A DNA stretch of 64,000 bases, taken from contig NZ_CP018632.1 in the NCBI RefSeq assembly GCF_002215215.1, forward strand, positions 1,072,001-1,136,000, written 5' to 3'. A program made the translations under genes and the position numbers. Within the stretch, counting starts at the first letter, position 1. Every line of letters begins with the position of its first letter. Below the pieces are notes generated by a model. It worked only from the letters and a program-made list of their open reading frames with translations. It did not search any database and had not been told where the DNA came from. Shown here piece by piece: positions 26,166-35,448 of this stretch. The stretch comes from Granulosicoccus antarcticus IMCC3135. Its GTDB lineage: Bacteria; Pseudomonadota; Gammaproteobacteria; Granulosicoccales; Granulosicoccaceae.

Positions 26166-28822
26166 GAATGTTCTGTGGGTTCGTCCAGTTGGTATTCGAA
26201 GATCACGACTTCGGGTTCGTCCGGATTGCGCTTGCTGGTAAAGCCAAGTGATCTCATGAGCGCCTGCATGGGACTATTCGAACGCAGTACATCACCATGC
26301 AGATTCTGCAAGCCCTGGGCTCTTGCATGCTCGATCATGAGCCTCATCAAAGCGGAGGCCAGGCCATAGCCTTTCCAGTCTTCACTAATGGATATGGCAA
26401 ATTCTCCACCCAGTCGGTCATTGCTGATCATGTATCGACAGGCACCGGCGACTTTGTCTGCACGGTCGGTGGCAACAAAGGCCATTTGCCGGTCGTAATC
26501 CAGCTTGGTGAACTGTGCAACCATGCGCGGCGACAACTCGTTGAGAGCATGCATGAAGCGGAAGTAGCGAGATTCTGGCGACATGTCGCGTACCAGTGTC
26601 CGAATGGACTCGGCGTCCTCGGGACGGATGGGACGCAGTTGTACCGGAGTATTGTTTTTCAGATTGACGTGGCGTACCCATTGCCATGGGTAGGGGTGAA
26701 TGGCCAGATGAGAGTAGCGCTTTCGATTCTGGTTTCGTTCAAGCACCACTTGCACATCCATGGCCATGGCGCCATCCTCACTGACGACCAGCGGATTGAT
26801 ATCCACTGAAAATACATCCGGAAGCTCGCAGACCAGCTCGGATAGCTGACGTAATACACGTCCAACGGGACGTTGGTTGACAGCCTCACTGTGCCGGAAG
26901 GCCCCCATGTGTACCTGCACTTCGCGGCACTTGAGCAGATCATCGATCAGATAGCGATTCAAGGGCGGCAGCTGCACGGCACGCTGGCTGACAAGGGCGG
27001 TCAGATCGCCGCCGACGCCGATCGATATCGCGGGTCCGAAAGTCGGGTCGCGTGTGACGGACAGTGCAAGAAAACGCGAGTTCTTCGGTGCATACATGGG
27101 TTCCAGCTGGACCCCTCTGAAGTGGGCCTCGGGCCGTCGTTCCAGCAGCCGTGCCTCGATAGCATGCCAGGCCGTGGCCACTGCTTCAGGGGTCGCAATG
27201 TCCAGCTGTGTCTCGATGACCGAAGCCTTGTAGCTGATATTGGGTGAGACCAGTTTCATGGCGACCGGGTAGCCGATCGTGGCCGCCTTCTCGAGCGCCT
27301 CGCTTAGCGATTCAGCCCGCAGTGTCTGTAGTACCGGAATGTCCAGATACTCCAGAAGAGTACGAGTCTTGACCGGGCCAAGAACACGTGCACCCGCCTT
27401 GAGTTCTGTGTTGATCAGTGCACGAGCGGGTCCCAATGATGAGCGGGTGCTGCGTGAGGCCGGGTTGGGCAGTTGCAGTAATAGCTGCTGGCTGACAAAG
27501 TAGCGGTTCAGGAAGTCAAAGCCATCGATTGAGCCTTCCGGTGTACGAAAGCTGGGAATGCCGGCCAGTGCCAGCAAGTCTCGTGATTCATGCACACTGG
27601 CATCACCCATCCAACAGGCCAGCAATGGTTTCTTGCTGGGTAATAGTTGTTTGAGACTCTCGGCAATGGCTTTTGGATCATTGCGCCAGTCCGGGACGAA
27701 AATCACCAGAATGGCGTCGATGTCGTCAAGGCCCTGTAACGTCTCGATAGTGCGAGTGTAATAGTCGGCAAGCCGGGAAGGCTTGCGAATCACGATGGGA
27801 TTGGAGCCAGTGAATCGACCTTTCAGCTTCTTGTCCAGGATGCCCCGTGTTTGCTTGTCAAGCAATGGCGTCTGAAACTGCTTCAGGTTCATGCGATCCA
27901 GTGCAATCATGGCAGGTGCCGAGGCATTGCTGACAATGGCGAGTCGGTTGCCTTTGACGCGAATGCCGGTTGCCAATGTTCTGGCCGCCGCAAACAGATT
28001 GTGGAAAGTGCGAATACGCACCACACCTGCACGGCTCAAGGCTGCCTGAAAAACGCTCTCTGAGGAATACACTTCACCGGTTCGGGTCAGAGCATCACAG
28101 TAACGCACCCTTTCCTGAGCCGAACTCATAAGGACGACGGGCTTGAGACGGGCGGTAGCGCTCAGTGCACTCAGCATACTGCGACTGCTTTTGACCCGGT
28201 CAACGTAGACGATGACGGCCTTGGTTTGCCAGTCATCTGCCAGCAGGTCCAGCAGGTCAGATAAAGATATGTCGATCTCATCACCGGAAGACAGCAGTGC
28301 TGAGAAACCCACGCCACTGGTCTCGGCCCAGTCCAGCATGGCGGCGCCCAACGAGGCAGACTGAGAGACGATCGCTAATGAGCCCTTTTCAATGCGGTTT
28401 TGACTGTACGTGGCATTCAGGCCGATATGTGGCCTGATGAGACCCGCACAGCAAGGACCCATCAGGCGAATGCCAAGACGCTTGGCGTAGGTTTGCAGGG
28501 CTGCGTTGTCCTGTGCACCTGACATGACCAGAGCGACCTGAATGCCCTTGCGTGCACATTGCCTCAAGGTGTGCTTTACCAGGCGAACCGGTGTGATGAT
28601 GATCGCCAGATCAGGCACATCGGGCAAGGAGGCGATGGTTCTGTAGCAGCTGGCGTCAAGAATCGTCTTGTAACGCGGATTGACCAGAAACAGTGTGCCT
28701 TTGTAACTGCCTTGCAGCAGGTTACGGGTCACTTTGTAGCCGGGCGACTCCTCGCGAGCGCTGGCACCCACAACAACAAGTGAGGCGGGATTGAGAATTT
28801 TGTCAAGATGTAATGTCGACAT
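26162..28822 (-). CDS. pat: Pat-type acyl-CoA-ligase-like/GNAT protein acetyltransferase
   Basis: The 886-residue protein has, in order, a CoA-binding Rossmann domain (PASLVVVGASAREESPGYK), a succinyl-CoA-ligase-like region, an ATP-grasp domain (about residues 470-700, GYPVAMKLVSPNISYKA) and a C-terminal GNAT domain (about 725-880, RPIRPEDAESIRTLV, ISEDWKGYGLASALM). This is the architecture of Pat/PatZ lysine acetyltransferases. The position that in active NDP-forming acyl-CoA ligases is SHTG reads TRTG here, so the phosphohistidine is missing, as expected for a regulatory rather than ligase role. It is divergent from a deacetylase gene and coupled to an alpha/beta hydrolase gene downstream. 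Confidence 0.9.
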   Translation of the reverse strand: MSTLHLDKILNPASLVVVGASAREESPGYKVTRNLLQGSYKGTLFLVNPRYKTILDASCYRTIASLPDVPDLAIIITPVRLVKHTLRQCARKGIQVALVMSGAQDNAALQTYAKRLGIRLMGPCCAGLIRPHIGLNATYSQNRIEKGSLAIVSQSASLGAAMLDWAETSGVGFSALLSSGDEIDISLSDLLDLLADDWQTKAVIVYVDRVKSSRSMLSALSATARLKPVVLMSSAQERVRYCDALTRTGEVYSSESVFQAALSRAGVVRIRTFHNLFAAARTLATGIRVKGNRLAIVSNASAPAMIALDRMNLKQFQTPLLDKQTRGILDKKLKGRFTGSNPIVIRKPSRLADYYTRTIETLQGLDDIDAILVIFVPDWRNDPKAIAESLKQLLPSKKPLLACWMGDASVHESRDLLALAGIPSFRTPEGSIDGFDFLNRYFVSQQLLLQLPNPASRSTRSSLGPARALINTELKAGARVLGPVKTRTLLEYLDIPVLQTLRAESLSEALEKAATIGYPVAMKLVSPNISYKASVIETQLDIATPEAVATAWHAIEARLLERRPEAHFRGVQLEPMYAPKNSRFLALSVTRDPTFGPAISIGVGGDLTALVSQRAVQLPPLNRYLIDDLLKCREVQVHMGAFRHSEAVNQRPVGRVLRQLSELVCELPDVFSVDINPLVVSEDGAMAMDVQVVLERNQNRKRYSHLAIHPYPWQWVRHVNLKNNTPVQLRPIRPEDAESIRTLVRDMSPESRYFRFMHALNELSPRMVAQFTKLDYDRQMAFVATDRADKVAGACRYMISNDRLGGEFAISISEDWKGYGLASALMRLMIEHARAQGLQNLHGDVLRSNSPMQALMRSLGFTSKRNPDEPEVVIFEYQLDEPTEHS

Positions 28823-28964
28823 GTATCAGATAGTACCTTGGCCAGGGTGGACAGGCGGGCACAGGTGTCATTGCACATGTGTCATGTAGTAAGCTCCCAT
28901 GCTAACGATGTTTTGATTCGAACGTCTGAAATTAAAGACACTTGTATCTCATATAGGAGGCCCA
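28823..28964. promoter_or_regulatory. Divergent promoter region, acetyltransferase/deacetylase
   Basis: The 142-base gap lies between two divergent genes. It contains the palindrome CACATGTG around 28872-28883 and, at its right end, the strong ribosome-binding site AGGAGG directly before the deacetylase ATG. I could not fix promoter elements with confidence. Confidence 0.4.
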
Positions 28965-29888
28965 ATGCCTACAGCTCTGATCTCGCACCCCGTCTCTGTG
29001 CTTCATGAAATCAGTCCGGATCATCCCGAGTGCCCGCAGCGCATTGATGTCATTAGTGACCAGCTGAAAAAGCAGGATGTTTATGATTATCTGATTCACT
29101 TTGATGCTCCCAAGGCGAGCAGCGAGCAATTGTTACTGGCGCACGGTGAAGCCTATGTTGATCATATTCATGACTCAGCTCCGAGCAGCGGAACGGTTGA
29201 ACTTGACGGTGATACGGCCATGAACGCCCATACGCTGGATGCCAGTTTGCGCGGGGCCGGCTCTGGGGTGGTAGCAGTAGACAAGGTGATGAGTGGTGCT
29301 GTGAACAATGCCTTTTGCCTGATTCGCCCGCCCGGCCATCATGCGGAGCGCAACCGGGCCATGGGGTTCTGCCTGTTCGGCAATATTGCCATTGCTGCCC
29401 GGCATGCCATCCGCGAGTACGGTCTGGAGCGTGTGGCTATCGTTGACTTTGACGTGCATCATGGCAACGGTACCGAAGATATCGTTGATGGAGATCCGAA
29501 CATCCTGTTCTGTTCCTCCTTCCAGCATCCGTTCTATCCGGGCGGCTTTCGCGACAACGTCTCCAATCAGCGTGTCAATACGCCATTGCTGGCGGGCTGT
29601 AACAGCGCAGATTTTCGCGGTGCGATCAGCAATAGTTGGCTACCGGCGCTGGAGGCTTTCAAGCCCGATATGCTGTTTATCAGCGCAGGCTTCGATGCCC
29701 ATCTGGAAGATCCCATGGCTAACGTCTGCCTGCTGGATCCAGATTATGTCTGGATCACGCAGAAGCTGATGGATGTGGCGGATCGGCACTGTAACGGGCG
29801 GATCGTATCCATGTTGGAAGGTGGTTATTCCTTGCCGGCGTTAAGCCGATGCGCCACGGCACACATCAGGGGGCTGGCTGGACTTTGA
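28965..29888 (+). CDS. Histone deacetylase family protein
   Basis: The 307-residue enzyme has the class II-type HDAC motifs: HPVSVLHEISPDHPECPQR at the start, RPPGHHAERNRAMGFCLFGN with the catalytic HisHis, DFDVHHGNGTE with the zinc ligands, and SAGFDAH. Bacterial members deacetylate small amines, polyamines or protein lysines. AGGAGG seven bases before the ATG gives strong translation. Its position divergent from a Pat-type acetyltransferase suggests protein lysine deacetylation; this is inference. Confidence 0.93.
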   Translation: MPTALISHPVSVLHEISPDHPECPQRIDVISDQLKKQDVYDYLIHFDAPKASSEQLLLAHGEAYVDHIHDSAPSSGTVELDGDTAMNAHTLDASLRGAGSGVVAVDKVMSGAVNNAFCLIRPPGHHAERNRAMGFCLFGNIAIAARHAIREYGLERVAIVDFDVHHGNGTEDIVDGDPNILFCSSFQHPFYPGGFRDNVSNQRVNTPLLAGCNSADFRGAISNSWLPALEAFKPDMLFISAGFDAHLEDPMANVCLLDPDYVWITQKLMDVADRHCNGRIVSMLEGGYSLPALSRCATAHIRGLAGL

Positions 29889-29908
29889 TCTTTGGCAAGT
29901 CCGCCAGC
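29873..29908. terminator. Hairpin between convergent HDAC and DHH genes
   Basis: The stem GCTGGCTGGACTT (29873-29885) pairs with AAGTCCGCCAGC (29897-29908) with one bulged base. The TGA of the HDAC gene (29886-29888) starts the loop. There is no long T-run, so it may be a weak terminator. Confidence 0.4.
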
Positions 29909-29922
29909 TTGTAAGCCCTGGC

Positions 29923-30882
29923 TCAGGCAGCAAACTGTTTTTGCATGGCGTTGGCAAATCGCTCCAGCTCATTGGCTGGCAGTCGATTGATACCAGCGGC
30001 CGCTTTGCGACCACCGCCCGTTTCGAACTGACGGCATAGTTCATCAGCACCGGTCCGGTTGTTCAGTGGTGCTCGGACGCTGACCAGGTAGCTACCATCG
30101 TCCAGCTCACTGAGTAGTGCATGAGCACGGCTGGGGTTGGCCTGAGCCAGCTCATTGGCATAGACGCCGCTGATTCGACGGGCAAAAGGCTCGTTGGGCA
30201 AAATGAAAATGGCGTTATTTGCATCGCTGCGCTCAGGACTGATGGACACAGCGCGGGTGTGATCACTGGCAAATCCTTCAGACAGTGTCGTGAAGGCCGT
30301 ATCTTCATTGATGAATGTGAACGGGCTTTGGTGTGGTTGCAATCGTTGATACAGCTCAGCGGGTGGAAAGAACAAATCGTCCAGTGTTGAGCCGTAGCCA
30401 TTGTAGTTGAGCAGCGTACCGAGCGATTTCAGTTGCTCAAGCTCGTTTGCCGTCAATGTCAGTGGGGCTGCCACCTGTTCGGCGGTGCTCAACAGATTGT
30501 CGCCGAAAGCGGCGGTAACGGCCCAGGGCAGAAAAGCGCCATTGAGCAATTCATTGACGATCAGACCGGTGCAGGTTTCTGCATCCGTATTGATATGTAC
30601 CGTCAGATTCTCATGCTCCGGGATATCGCCTGGAAAATGGTGATCGGCATACCGGACAATGGCACCATCATTCAGGACGTTGATCAGGGCGTCCCGATTC
30701 TTGTCCAGTGAAATATCCAGAATGGTGACCGCATCACCCGCTTGTGCCTTGACCTGCTTGACCAGATCGATATCGCGTTTGACACCGGTGATCAGAGTGC
30801 TTTGGCAAGGTTCGGCCAGCCGGAGTTGGTGCAGCGCGCATAAACCATCTGCATCGCCGTTGAAAACATCGATAGTTGCCAT
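29923..30882 (-). CDS. DHH family phosphoesterase
   Basis: The 319-residue protein has the DHH motifs: NGDADGLCAL (residues 8-17), ILDIS, YADHHFPG (about 78-85), and a C-terminal DHHA1 region with GGGRKAAAGI, where His is more usual than Arg. Relatives degrade short oligonucleotides or cyclic dinucleotide products with Mn2+. No RecJ-type OB domain is present. It is encoded 20 bases after the stop of pyrD on the same strand, so cotranscription with pyrD is likely. Confidence 0.85.
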   Translation of the reverse strand: MATIDVFNGDADGLCALHQLRLAEPCQSTLITGVKRDIDLVKQVKAQAGDAVTILDISLDKNRDALINVLNDGAIVRYADHHFPGDIPEHENLTVHINTDAETCTGLIVNELLNGAFLPWAVTAAFGDNLLSTAEQVAAPLTLTANELEQLKSLGTLLNYNGYGSTLDDLFFPPAELYQRLQPHQSPFTFINEDTAFTTLSEGFASDHTRAVSISPERSDANNAIFILPNEPFARRISGVYANELAQANPSRAHALLSELDDGSYLVSVRAPLNNRTGADELCRQFETGGGRKAAAGINRLPANELERFANAMQKQFAA

Positions 30883-30902
30883 GTTTTGAATAGTCCTAAA
30901 GA

Positions 30903-31949
30903 TCAGTTAGTTCGGTTGATACAGTCACGAACCAACGCGGGTCCATGGTAGATGAGTCCGGAATAGAGTTGCACCAGGTCAGCACCCAGCGACAATTTCT
31001 CCTGCGCATCATTGCCACAGCTGACGCCACCGACGCCAATCAGAGCAGTTTTACCGGCCAGTCGCTGTGCTACCGCCTGTAGTCGCTCGTTGGCCAGTGG
31101 CTTGATCGGTGCTCCACTGAGGCCACCGGCCTCGCGAGCGTAGAGGTGGTGTTCTACCGGTGCCCGGTCACTGGTAGTATTGCCGGCGATGACGCCGTCA
31201 AGCTCATGTGCCAGTACGGCCTGACAGAACCCATCCAGCTCGACATCACTCATGTCCGGGGCAATTTTCACCAGCACAGGAACATATTTTCCATGCGCGG
31301 TGGCCAGTCGCGATTGCGTCTGCTTCAATTCCTCCAGCAGGCGGGTCAGGCGCTCTCCATGCTGGAGGTCGCGCAGGCCAACCGTATTGGGTGATGAAAT
31401 GTTCACCGTAATATAGTCGGCATGCGGATAGACGCGTTCCAGACAATAGGTGTAATCATTGTTGGCATCATTGAGCGATGTCACGGCATTCTTGCCGATG
31501 TTGATGCCGAGTCGACCGGTGTAGCGACGTTTTTCGACCTGGGCTACCAGATGATCGACGCCCTTGTTGTTGAAGCCGAAGCGATTGATCAGTGCCCCAT
31601 GCTGGGTCAGTCTGAAGATGCGTGGTTTGGGGTTACCCGGTTGCGGCTTGGGCGTGATAGTGCCGATTTCTATATGCCCGAAGCCGATAGCGCCGAGTGC
31701 GTCGATGTAGTCACCATTCTTGTCCAGGCCTGCGGCCAGGCCAATGCGGTTGTCGAATGTCTGGCCCAGACAGTGAACCGCTGAGCTGGCTGTCGCATAG
31801 CGAGAGGCCAGACGCGGCTGCACAGCAGCATGGCTCATCATGCGCAGAGCCAGGTCATGGGCCTTTTCGGGGTCCATTTCAAAAAGGATGGCGCGTCCCA
31901 GGCTGAATAGCAGGTCGCGCGGGGACTGAGAGTAGGCGTTATTTTCCAC
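30903..31949 (-). CDS. pyrD: Dihydroorotate dehydrogenase (quinone), class 2
   Basis: The 348-residue enzyme has the class 2 N-terminal membrane-association helix (LGRAILFEMDPEKAHDL) and the FMN barrel: GLAAGLDKNGDYIDALGA, EIGTITPKPQPGNPKPR, NISSPNT, NTTSDR and LSGAPIKPLA. It oxidises dihydroorotate with ubiquinone in pyrimidine synthesis at the inner membrane. I chose the GTG at 31949 because the frame upstream (to 32018) would run into the divergent holA start and has no family similarity. E. coli PyrD has 336 residues. Confidence 0.93.
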   Translation of the reverse strand: MENNAYSQSPRDLLFSLGRAILFEMDPEKAHDLALRMMSHAAVQPRLASRYATASSAVHCLGQTFDNRIGLAAGLDKNGDYIDALGAIGFGHIEIGTITPKPQPGNPKPRIFRLTQHGALINRFGFNNKGVDHLVAQVEKRRYTGRLGINIGKNAVTSLNDANNDYTYCLERVYPHADYITVNISSPNTVGLRDLQHGERLTRLLEELKQTQSRLATAHGKYVPVLVKIAPDMSDVELDGFCQAVLAHELDGVIAGNTTSDRAPVEHHLYAREAGGLSGAPIKPLANERLQAVAQRLAGKTALIGVGGVSCGNDAQEKLSLGADLVQLYSGLIYHGPALVRDCINRTN

Positions 31950-32016
31950 GGATAGGGTCGCGGTGAGTGTTGGGGATTTTGGGTATGCTACACGTTCGAA
32001 AACACCCCCGCCTGCC

Positions 32017-33060
32017 ATGAAGCTCTACCCCGACAAACTTGAAGCACATTTAAGCAAGACACTGGCACCTGTGTACCTGCTGCACGGCGATGAGCCGTTA
32101 CAGCTTATGGAGATTGGCGACCGTTTACGGGTGCGGGCAAAAGAGTCCGGATTTGACGAACGCCAGGTCATCGCCATCGCTGATGATTCGGATTGGTCCA
32201 CGTTTCGAGAGGCCGCTGACAGTTTCTCCTTGTTCGCCGAGCAGCGGCTGATTGAGCTGCGGCTGCCGACCGGCAAGCCCGGGCGTATCGGTGGCGAGGT
32301 ATTGCAAAAGTACTGCAGCAATCCACCTGCAGATATTCTGTTACTGATCACCAGCAGCAAGCTGGATCGCAATGGCACCAATAGTGCCTGGTTCAAGGCG
32401 ATCGACAAGGTCGGAGTCTCTTTGGCAGTGTGGCCTGTTCCTGCGGCCCAGCTGGGTGCATGGCTGACGCAGCGACTGGCAGCCAAAGGGTTATATGCGG
32501 ATGCCGATGCACTGGAACTGATTGCGGACAGGGTTGAAGGTAATCTGCTGGCCGCACGACAGGAGGTTGAACGTCTGGCCCTGTTGTATCCCGCAGGTGA
32601 GCTGAGTAGTGATCAGATTCTGGCTGCGGTCAGTGACAGCTCCCGTTATTCCATTGGTGATCTGTCGCTTGCGGCATTGCACGGCGAAAGCGTGCGTGCG
32701 CTGCGTATACTGGCAGGGTTACATGATGAGGCTGTCAGCGAAGTGCTGGTACTGTGGTCGCTGGTCAACGAGATTCGAGCCGGAGCGCGCGCGGCTGAGT
32801 CAATCGAGGCAGGTGCCAGCGAAGATGCGGCCTTGAAGTCAGCGGGCGTCTGGCAGAGCCGGACGGCCCCACTGAAGAAAGCGCTGACGCGTCATACAGC
32901 CAGTTCCTGGTTGTCCATGTTGTCGGCATGTACACATATCGATCGACAGATCAAGGGCCAGGCTTCCGGGTCACACTGGGATTCACTGGCTGCATTAACG
33001 ACAGAGCTCGCCGGTCATGGCGAGATTCCCCTGAGAAAAAACTCCGGTATTCCAGTATGA
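32017..33060 (+). CDS. holA: DNA polymerase III subunit delta
   Basis: The 347-residue protein has the family pattern: [21 protein letters not shown] at the start, [54 protein letters not shown], and a C-terminal helical collar. The delta subunit opens the sliding clamp in the clamp loader. The ATG at 32017 is preferred to an upstream start at 31963. It overlaps the asnS start by four bases (ATGA). The usual leuS-lptE-holA order is not kept here; holA is divergent from pyrD instead. Confidence 0.93.
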   Translation: MKLYPDKLEAHLSKTLAPVYLLHGDEPLQLMEIGDRLRVRAKESGFDERQVIAIADDSDWSTFREAADSFSLFAEQRLIELRLPTGKPGRIGGEVLQKYCSNPPADILLLITSSKLDRNGTNSAWFKAIDKVGVSLAVWPVPAAQLGAWLTQRLAAKGLYADADALELIADRVEGNLLAARQEVERLALLYPAGELSSDQILAAVSDSSRYSIGDLSLAALHGESVRALRILAGLHDEAVSEVLVLWSLVNEIRAGARAAESIEAGASEDAALKSAGVWQSRTAPLKKALTRHTASSWLSMLSACTHIDRQIKGQASGSHWDSLAALTTELAGHGEIPLRKNSGIPV

Positions 33061-34451
33061 ACAAGATAGATGTCGTAGAGCTTCTGGCCACCAGCCCGAC
33101 CGGGCAAACCGTCACAGTGCAAGGCTGGGTTCGCAGCCGTCGCGACTCCAAGGCGGGCTTATCCTTCATTGCCCTGTATGACGGGACCTGCTTTGATACC
33201 TTGCAGGTCATAGCGGGCAAGACGCTGGACAACTATCAGAGTGATGTCCAGCGCCTGTCCTCCGGCTTTGCTGTACAGATCACAGGCACGCTGGTGGCAT
33301 CAGAGGGGCAGGGGCAGTCGGTAGAGGTCCAGGCCACCCAGGTCACCATCGTGGGTGAGGTGGATGATCCGGAGCAATATCCGATAGCCAAGAAGCGTCA
33401 TACGTTCGAGTATCTTCGTCAGGTGGCGCATCTGCGGCCCAGAACCAACGCTTTTGGTGCCATCAGCCGTGTGCGATCGACACTTGCCAGCTCTATCCAT
33501 CGTTATTTCAGCGAACGCAGGTTTCAGTGGGTCAATACACCGTTGATTACCACCAGTGACTGTGAGGGGGCCGGTGAGCTGTTCCGCGTCAGCACGCTTG
33601 ATGCCCTGAACCCGCCTAAAAATGATGCAGGCAAGGTGGATTTTGACAAGGATTTTTTTGCCAGAGAAGCCTATCTCACCGTGTCCGGGCAGCTCAATGC
33701 TGAAAGTTATGCGCTCGCCTTGAGCAAGGTCTACACCTTCGGGCCTACCTTTCGGGCAGAGAACTCGAACACCAGTCGACACCTGGCAGAGTTCTGGATG
33801 GTGGAGCCGGAAATGGCTTTCGCCGATCTGGATGACAATGCGGCATTGGCCGAAGACTTCCTGACCTACCTGTTCAAGGCGGTACTGGAAGAGCGTGAAG
33901 ATGACATGGCATTCTTTGCCCAGCGGATCGACAAGGATGCATTGACACGTTTGCAGCATGTGGCCGAATCAAGCTTTGAGCGAATGGACTACAGTGAGGC
34001 GATAGTGCTGCTGGAGAAGAGTGGAAAATCTTTTGAATATCCGGTCAGTTGGGGGCTGGACTTGCAGTCCGAGCATGAACGCTGGCTTGCCGAAGAGCAT
34101 GTCGGACGCCCCATCATCCTGCAGAACTATCCCAAGGAAATCAAGGCGTTCTATATGCGTGAAAACGATGATGGTAAAACGGTTGCCGCAATGGATGTGT
34201 TGGCACCGGGTATTGGCGAGATCATCGGCGGTAGTCAGCGTGAAGAACGATTGTCGGTACTGGATGCCAAGTTGGCAGCTCGTGGGCTAACCGAGGAGCT
34301 TGACTGGTATCGTGATTTGCGTCGCTATGGCAGCGCGCCTCATTCAGGTTTTGGCATGGGTTTCGAACGGGTGCTGAACTACATCACCGGAATGGAAAAT
34401 ATTCGTGACGCGATCCCGTTTCCACGAGTTCCGCGAAGTGCGCCATTCTGA
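33057..34451 (+). CDS. asnS: Asparagine--tRNA ligase
   Basis: The 464-residue protein is nearly the length of E. coli AsnS (466). It has an N-terminal OB anticodon-binding domain ([19 protein letters not shown]) and class II motifs: [27 protein letters not shown] (motif 2 region) and [19 protein letters not shown] with AIPFPR (motif 3). It charges tRNA-Asn. Its ATG overlaps the holA stop (ATGA), so the two are translationally coupled. Confidence 0.96.
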   Translation: MNKIDVVELLATSPTGQTVTVQGWVRSRRDSKAGLSFIALYDGTCFDTLQVIAGKTLDNYQSDVQRLSSGFAVQITGTLVASEGQGQSVEVQATQVTIVGEVDDPEQYPIAKKRHTFEYLRQVAHLRPRTNAFGAISRVRSTLASSIHRYFSERRFQWVNTPLITTSDCEGAGELFRVSTLDALNPPKNDAGKVDFDKDFFAREAYLTVSGQLNAESYALALSKVYTFGPTFRAENSNTSRHLAEFWMVEPEMAFADLDDNAALAEDFLTYLFKAVLEEREDDMAFFAQRIDKDALTRLQHVAESSFERMDYSEAIVLLEKSGKSFEYPVSWGLDLQSEHERWLAEEHVGRPIILQNYPKEIKAFYMRENDDGKTVAAMDVLAPGIGEIIGGSQREERLSVLDAKLAARGLTEELDWYRDLRRYGSAPHSGFGMGFERVLNYITGMENIRDAIPFPRVPRSAPF

Positions 34452-34632
34452 TCCGCGCTAGTATCAAGGGCTCGTGAAGCAATAAGCTGTTCTTTCACCA
34501 GCCAGTTAGCGGTGTCCGTCGCCAGGTTCTGGGCAGGCGGGCACTGTATGAATTACGAGTGCTCCGGGTAGCTTGGCTTGTAAGCCCTGACAGGCTTGAT
34601 TATTCTTTTCAGGCGCCAGGGAGAAGCACACA

Positions 34633-35322
34633 GTGAACAAGCGACCAATCCGGACTATTCCGATCTTGCCAGGACTTCGACGGGTGCAGGGTTTTACCCT
34701 GGTCGAAGTGGCCATCGTTCTGGTTATCATCGGTTTGATCATGGGAGGTGTCTTCAAGGGACAGGCCTTGATCGATAGCGCAAGAGTGCGTTCCATGCAC
34801 TCTGAGCTGACCGGAATCCAGACGGCCTGGCTGTCATTCCGGGAACGCTACCGTTCAATCCCCGGTGATTTTGCCCGTGCGGATACCCAGATTGACAGTG
34901 CCGCAACGCCGGGTAATGGCGATGGCAGGGTCACAGACTCTGCTGAGCGGGCGGGTGTCTGGCAGCAGCTGGCGCTGGCCGGTTTCATAAGCGGTCACTA
35001 TGATGGTTCGCCGGCATCGGTTGGCACACTCAGCGATACGGTCTGTCTTACTAGTACCTGTCCCAGGAATCCGTTCAACGGTTACTACAAGATCAGTCAC
35101 AGCGCGTTGGCACTGGATGTCGAGACGCCGGCACACGAACTGTTTACAGGCAGCCAGGTTCCGGTAAGCATTCTGTCGCAGCTCGATGCCAGGCTTGACG
35201 ATGGCAATCCACAAACCGGACGCTTTCGCGTGCATCGGACCTTTGCGGCAGCCTGCACACGTAATGGCCAATGGGATCTGGCATCGGCGAACGTAAATTG
35301 TGCGGCAGTGTTGCGCGATTAG
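34633..35322 (+). CDS. Type IV prepilin-like protein (orphan)
   Basis: The 229-residue protein has a prepilin leader with the peptidase site RVQG-FTLVE (Gly20, Phe21, Glu25 as +5) followed by the hydrophobic helix VAIVLVIIGLIMGGVF. The rest has a globular pseudopilin-like domain with four or more Cys. The start is GTG 34633 behind AGGGAGAAG. No other pilus or type II secretion genes are in the window, so it would depend on machinery encoded elsewhere. It lies 127 bases before the amide-ligase cluster and is not clearly part of it. Confidence 0.85.
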   Translation: MNKRPIRTIPILPGLRRVQGFTLVEVAIVLVIIGLIMGGVFKGQALIDSARVRSMHSELTGIQTAWLSFRERYRSIPGDFARADTQIDSAATPGNGDGRVTDSAERAGVWQQLALAGFISGHYDGSPASVGTLSDTVCLTSTCPRNPFNGYYKISHSALALDVETPAHELFTGSQVPVSILSQLDARLDDGNPQTGRFRVHRTFAAACTRNGQWDLASANVNCAAVLRD

Positions 35323-35434
35323 ATAAAACGAATCTTCAGTATTTGACGTTCCTGATTAATGCTGTAGCATCGGAGGTGTTAAGCAGTATCATCATCAATA
35401 GTGCGGCGTTGTATTTTGACCCATGCACTTGACT

Positions 35435-35439
35435 GGAGG
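35435..35439 (+). promoter_or_regulatory. Ribosome-binding site that fixes the start of the ligase gene
   Basis: GGAGG lies nine bases before GTG 35449. It sets the start of the carboxylate-amine ligase there rather than at the in-frame GTG 35401. Confidence 0.75.
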
Positions 35440-35448
35440 CGTCCCGCT

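Noticed and set aside
33300-33959. 219-codon minus-strand frame inside asnS
   Set aside because: It lies fully inside a well-conserved synthetase gene and has no recognisable domain.
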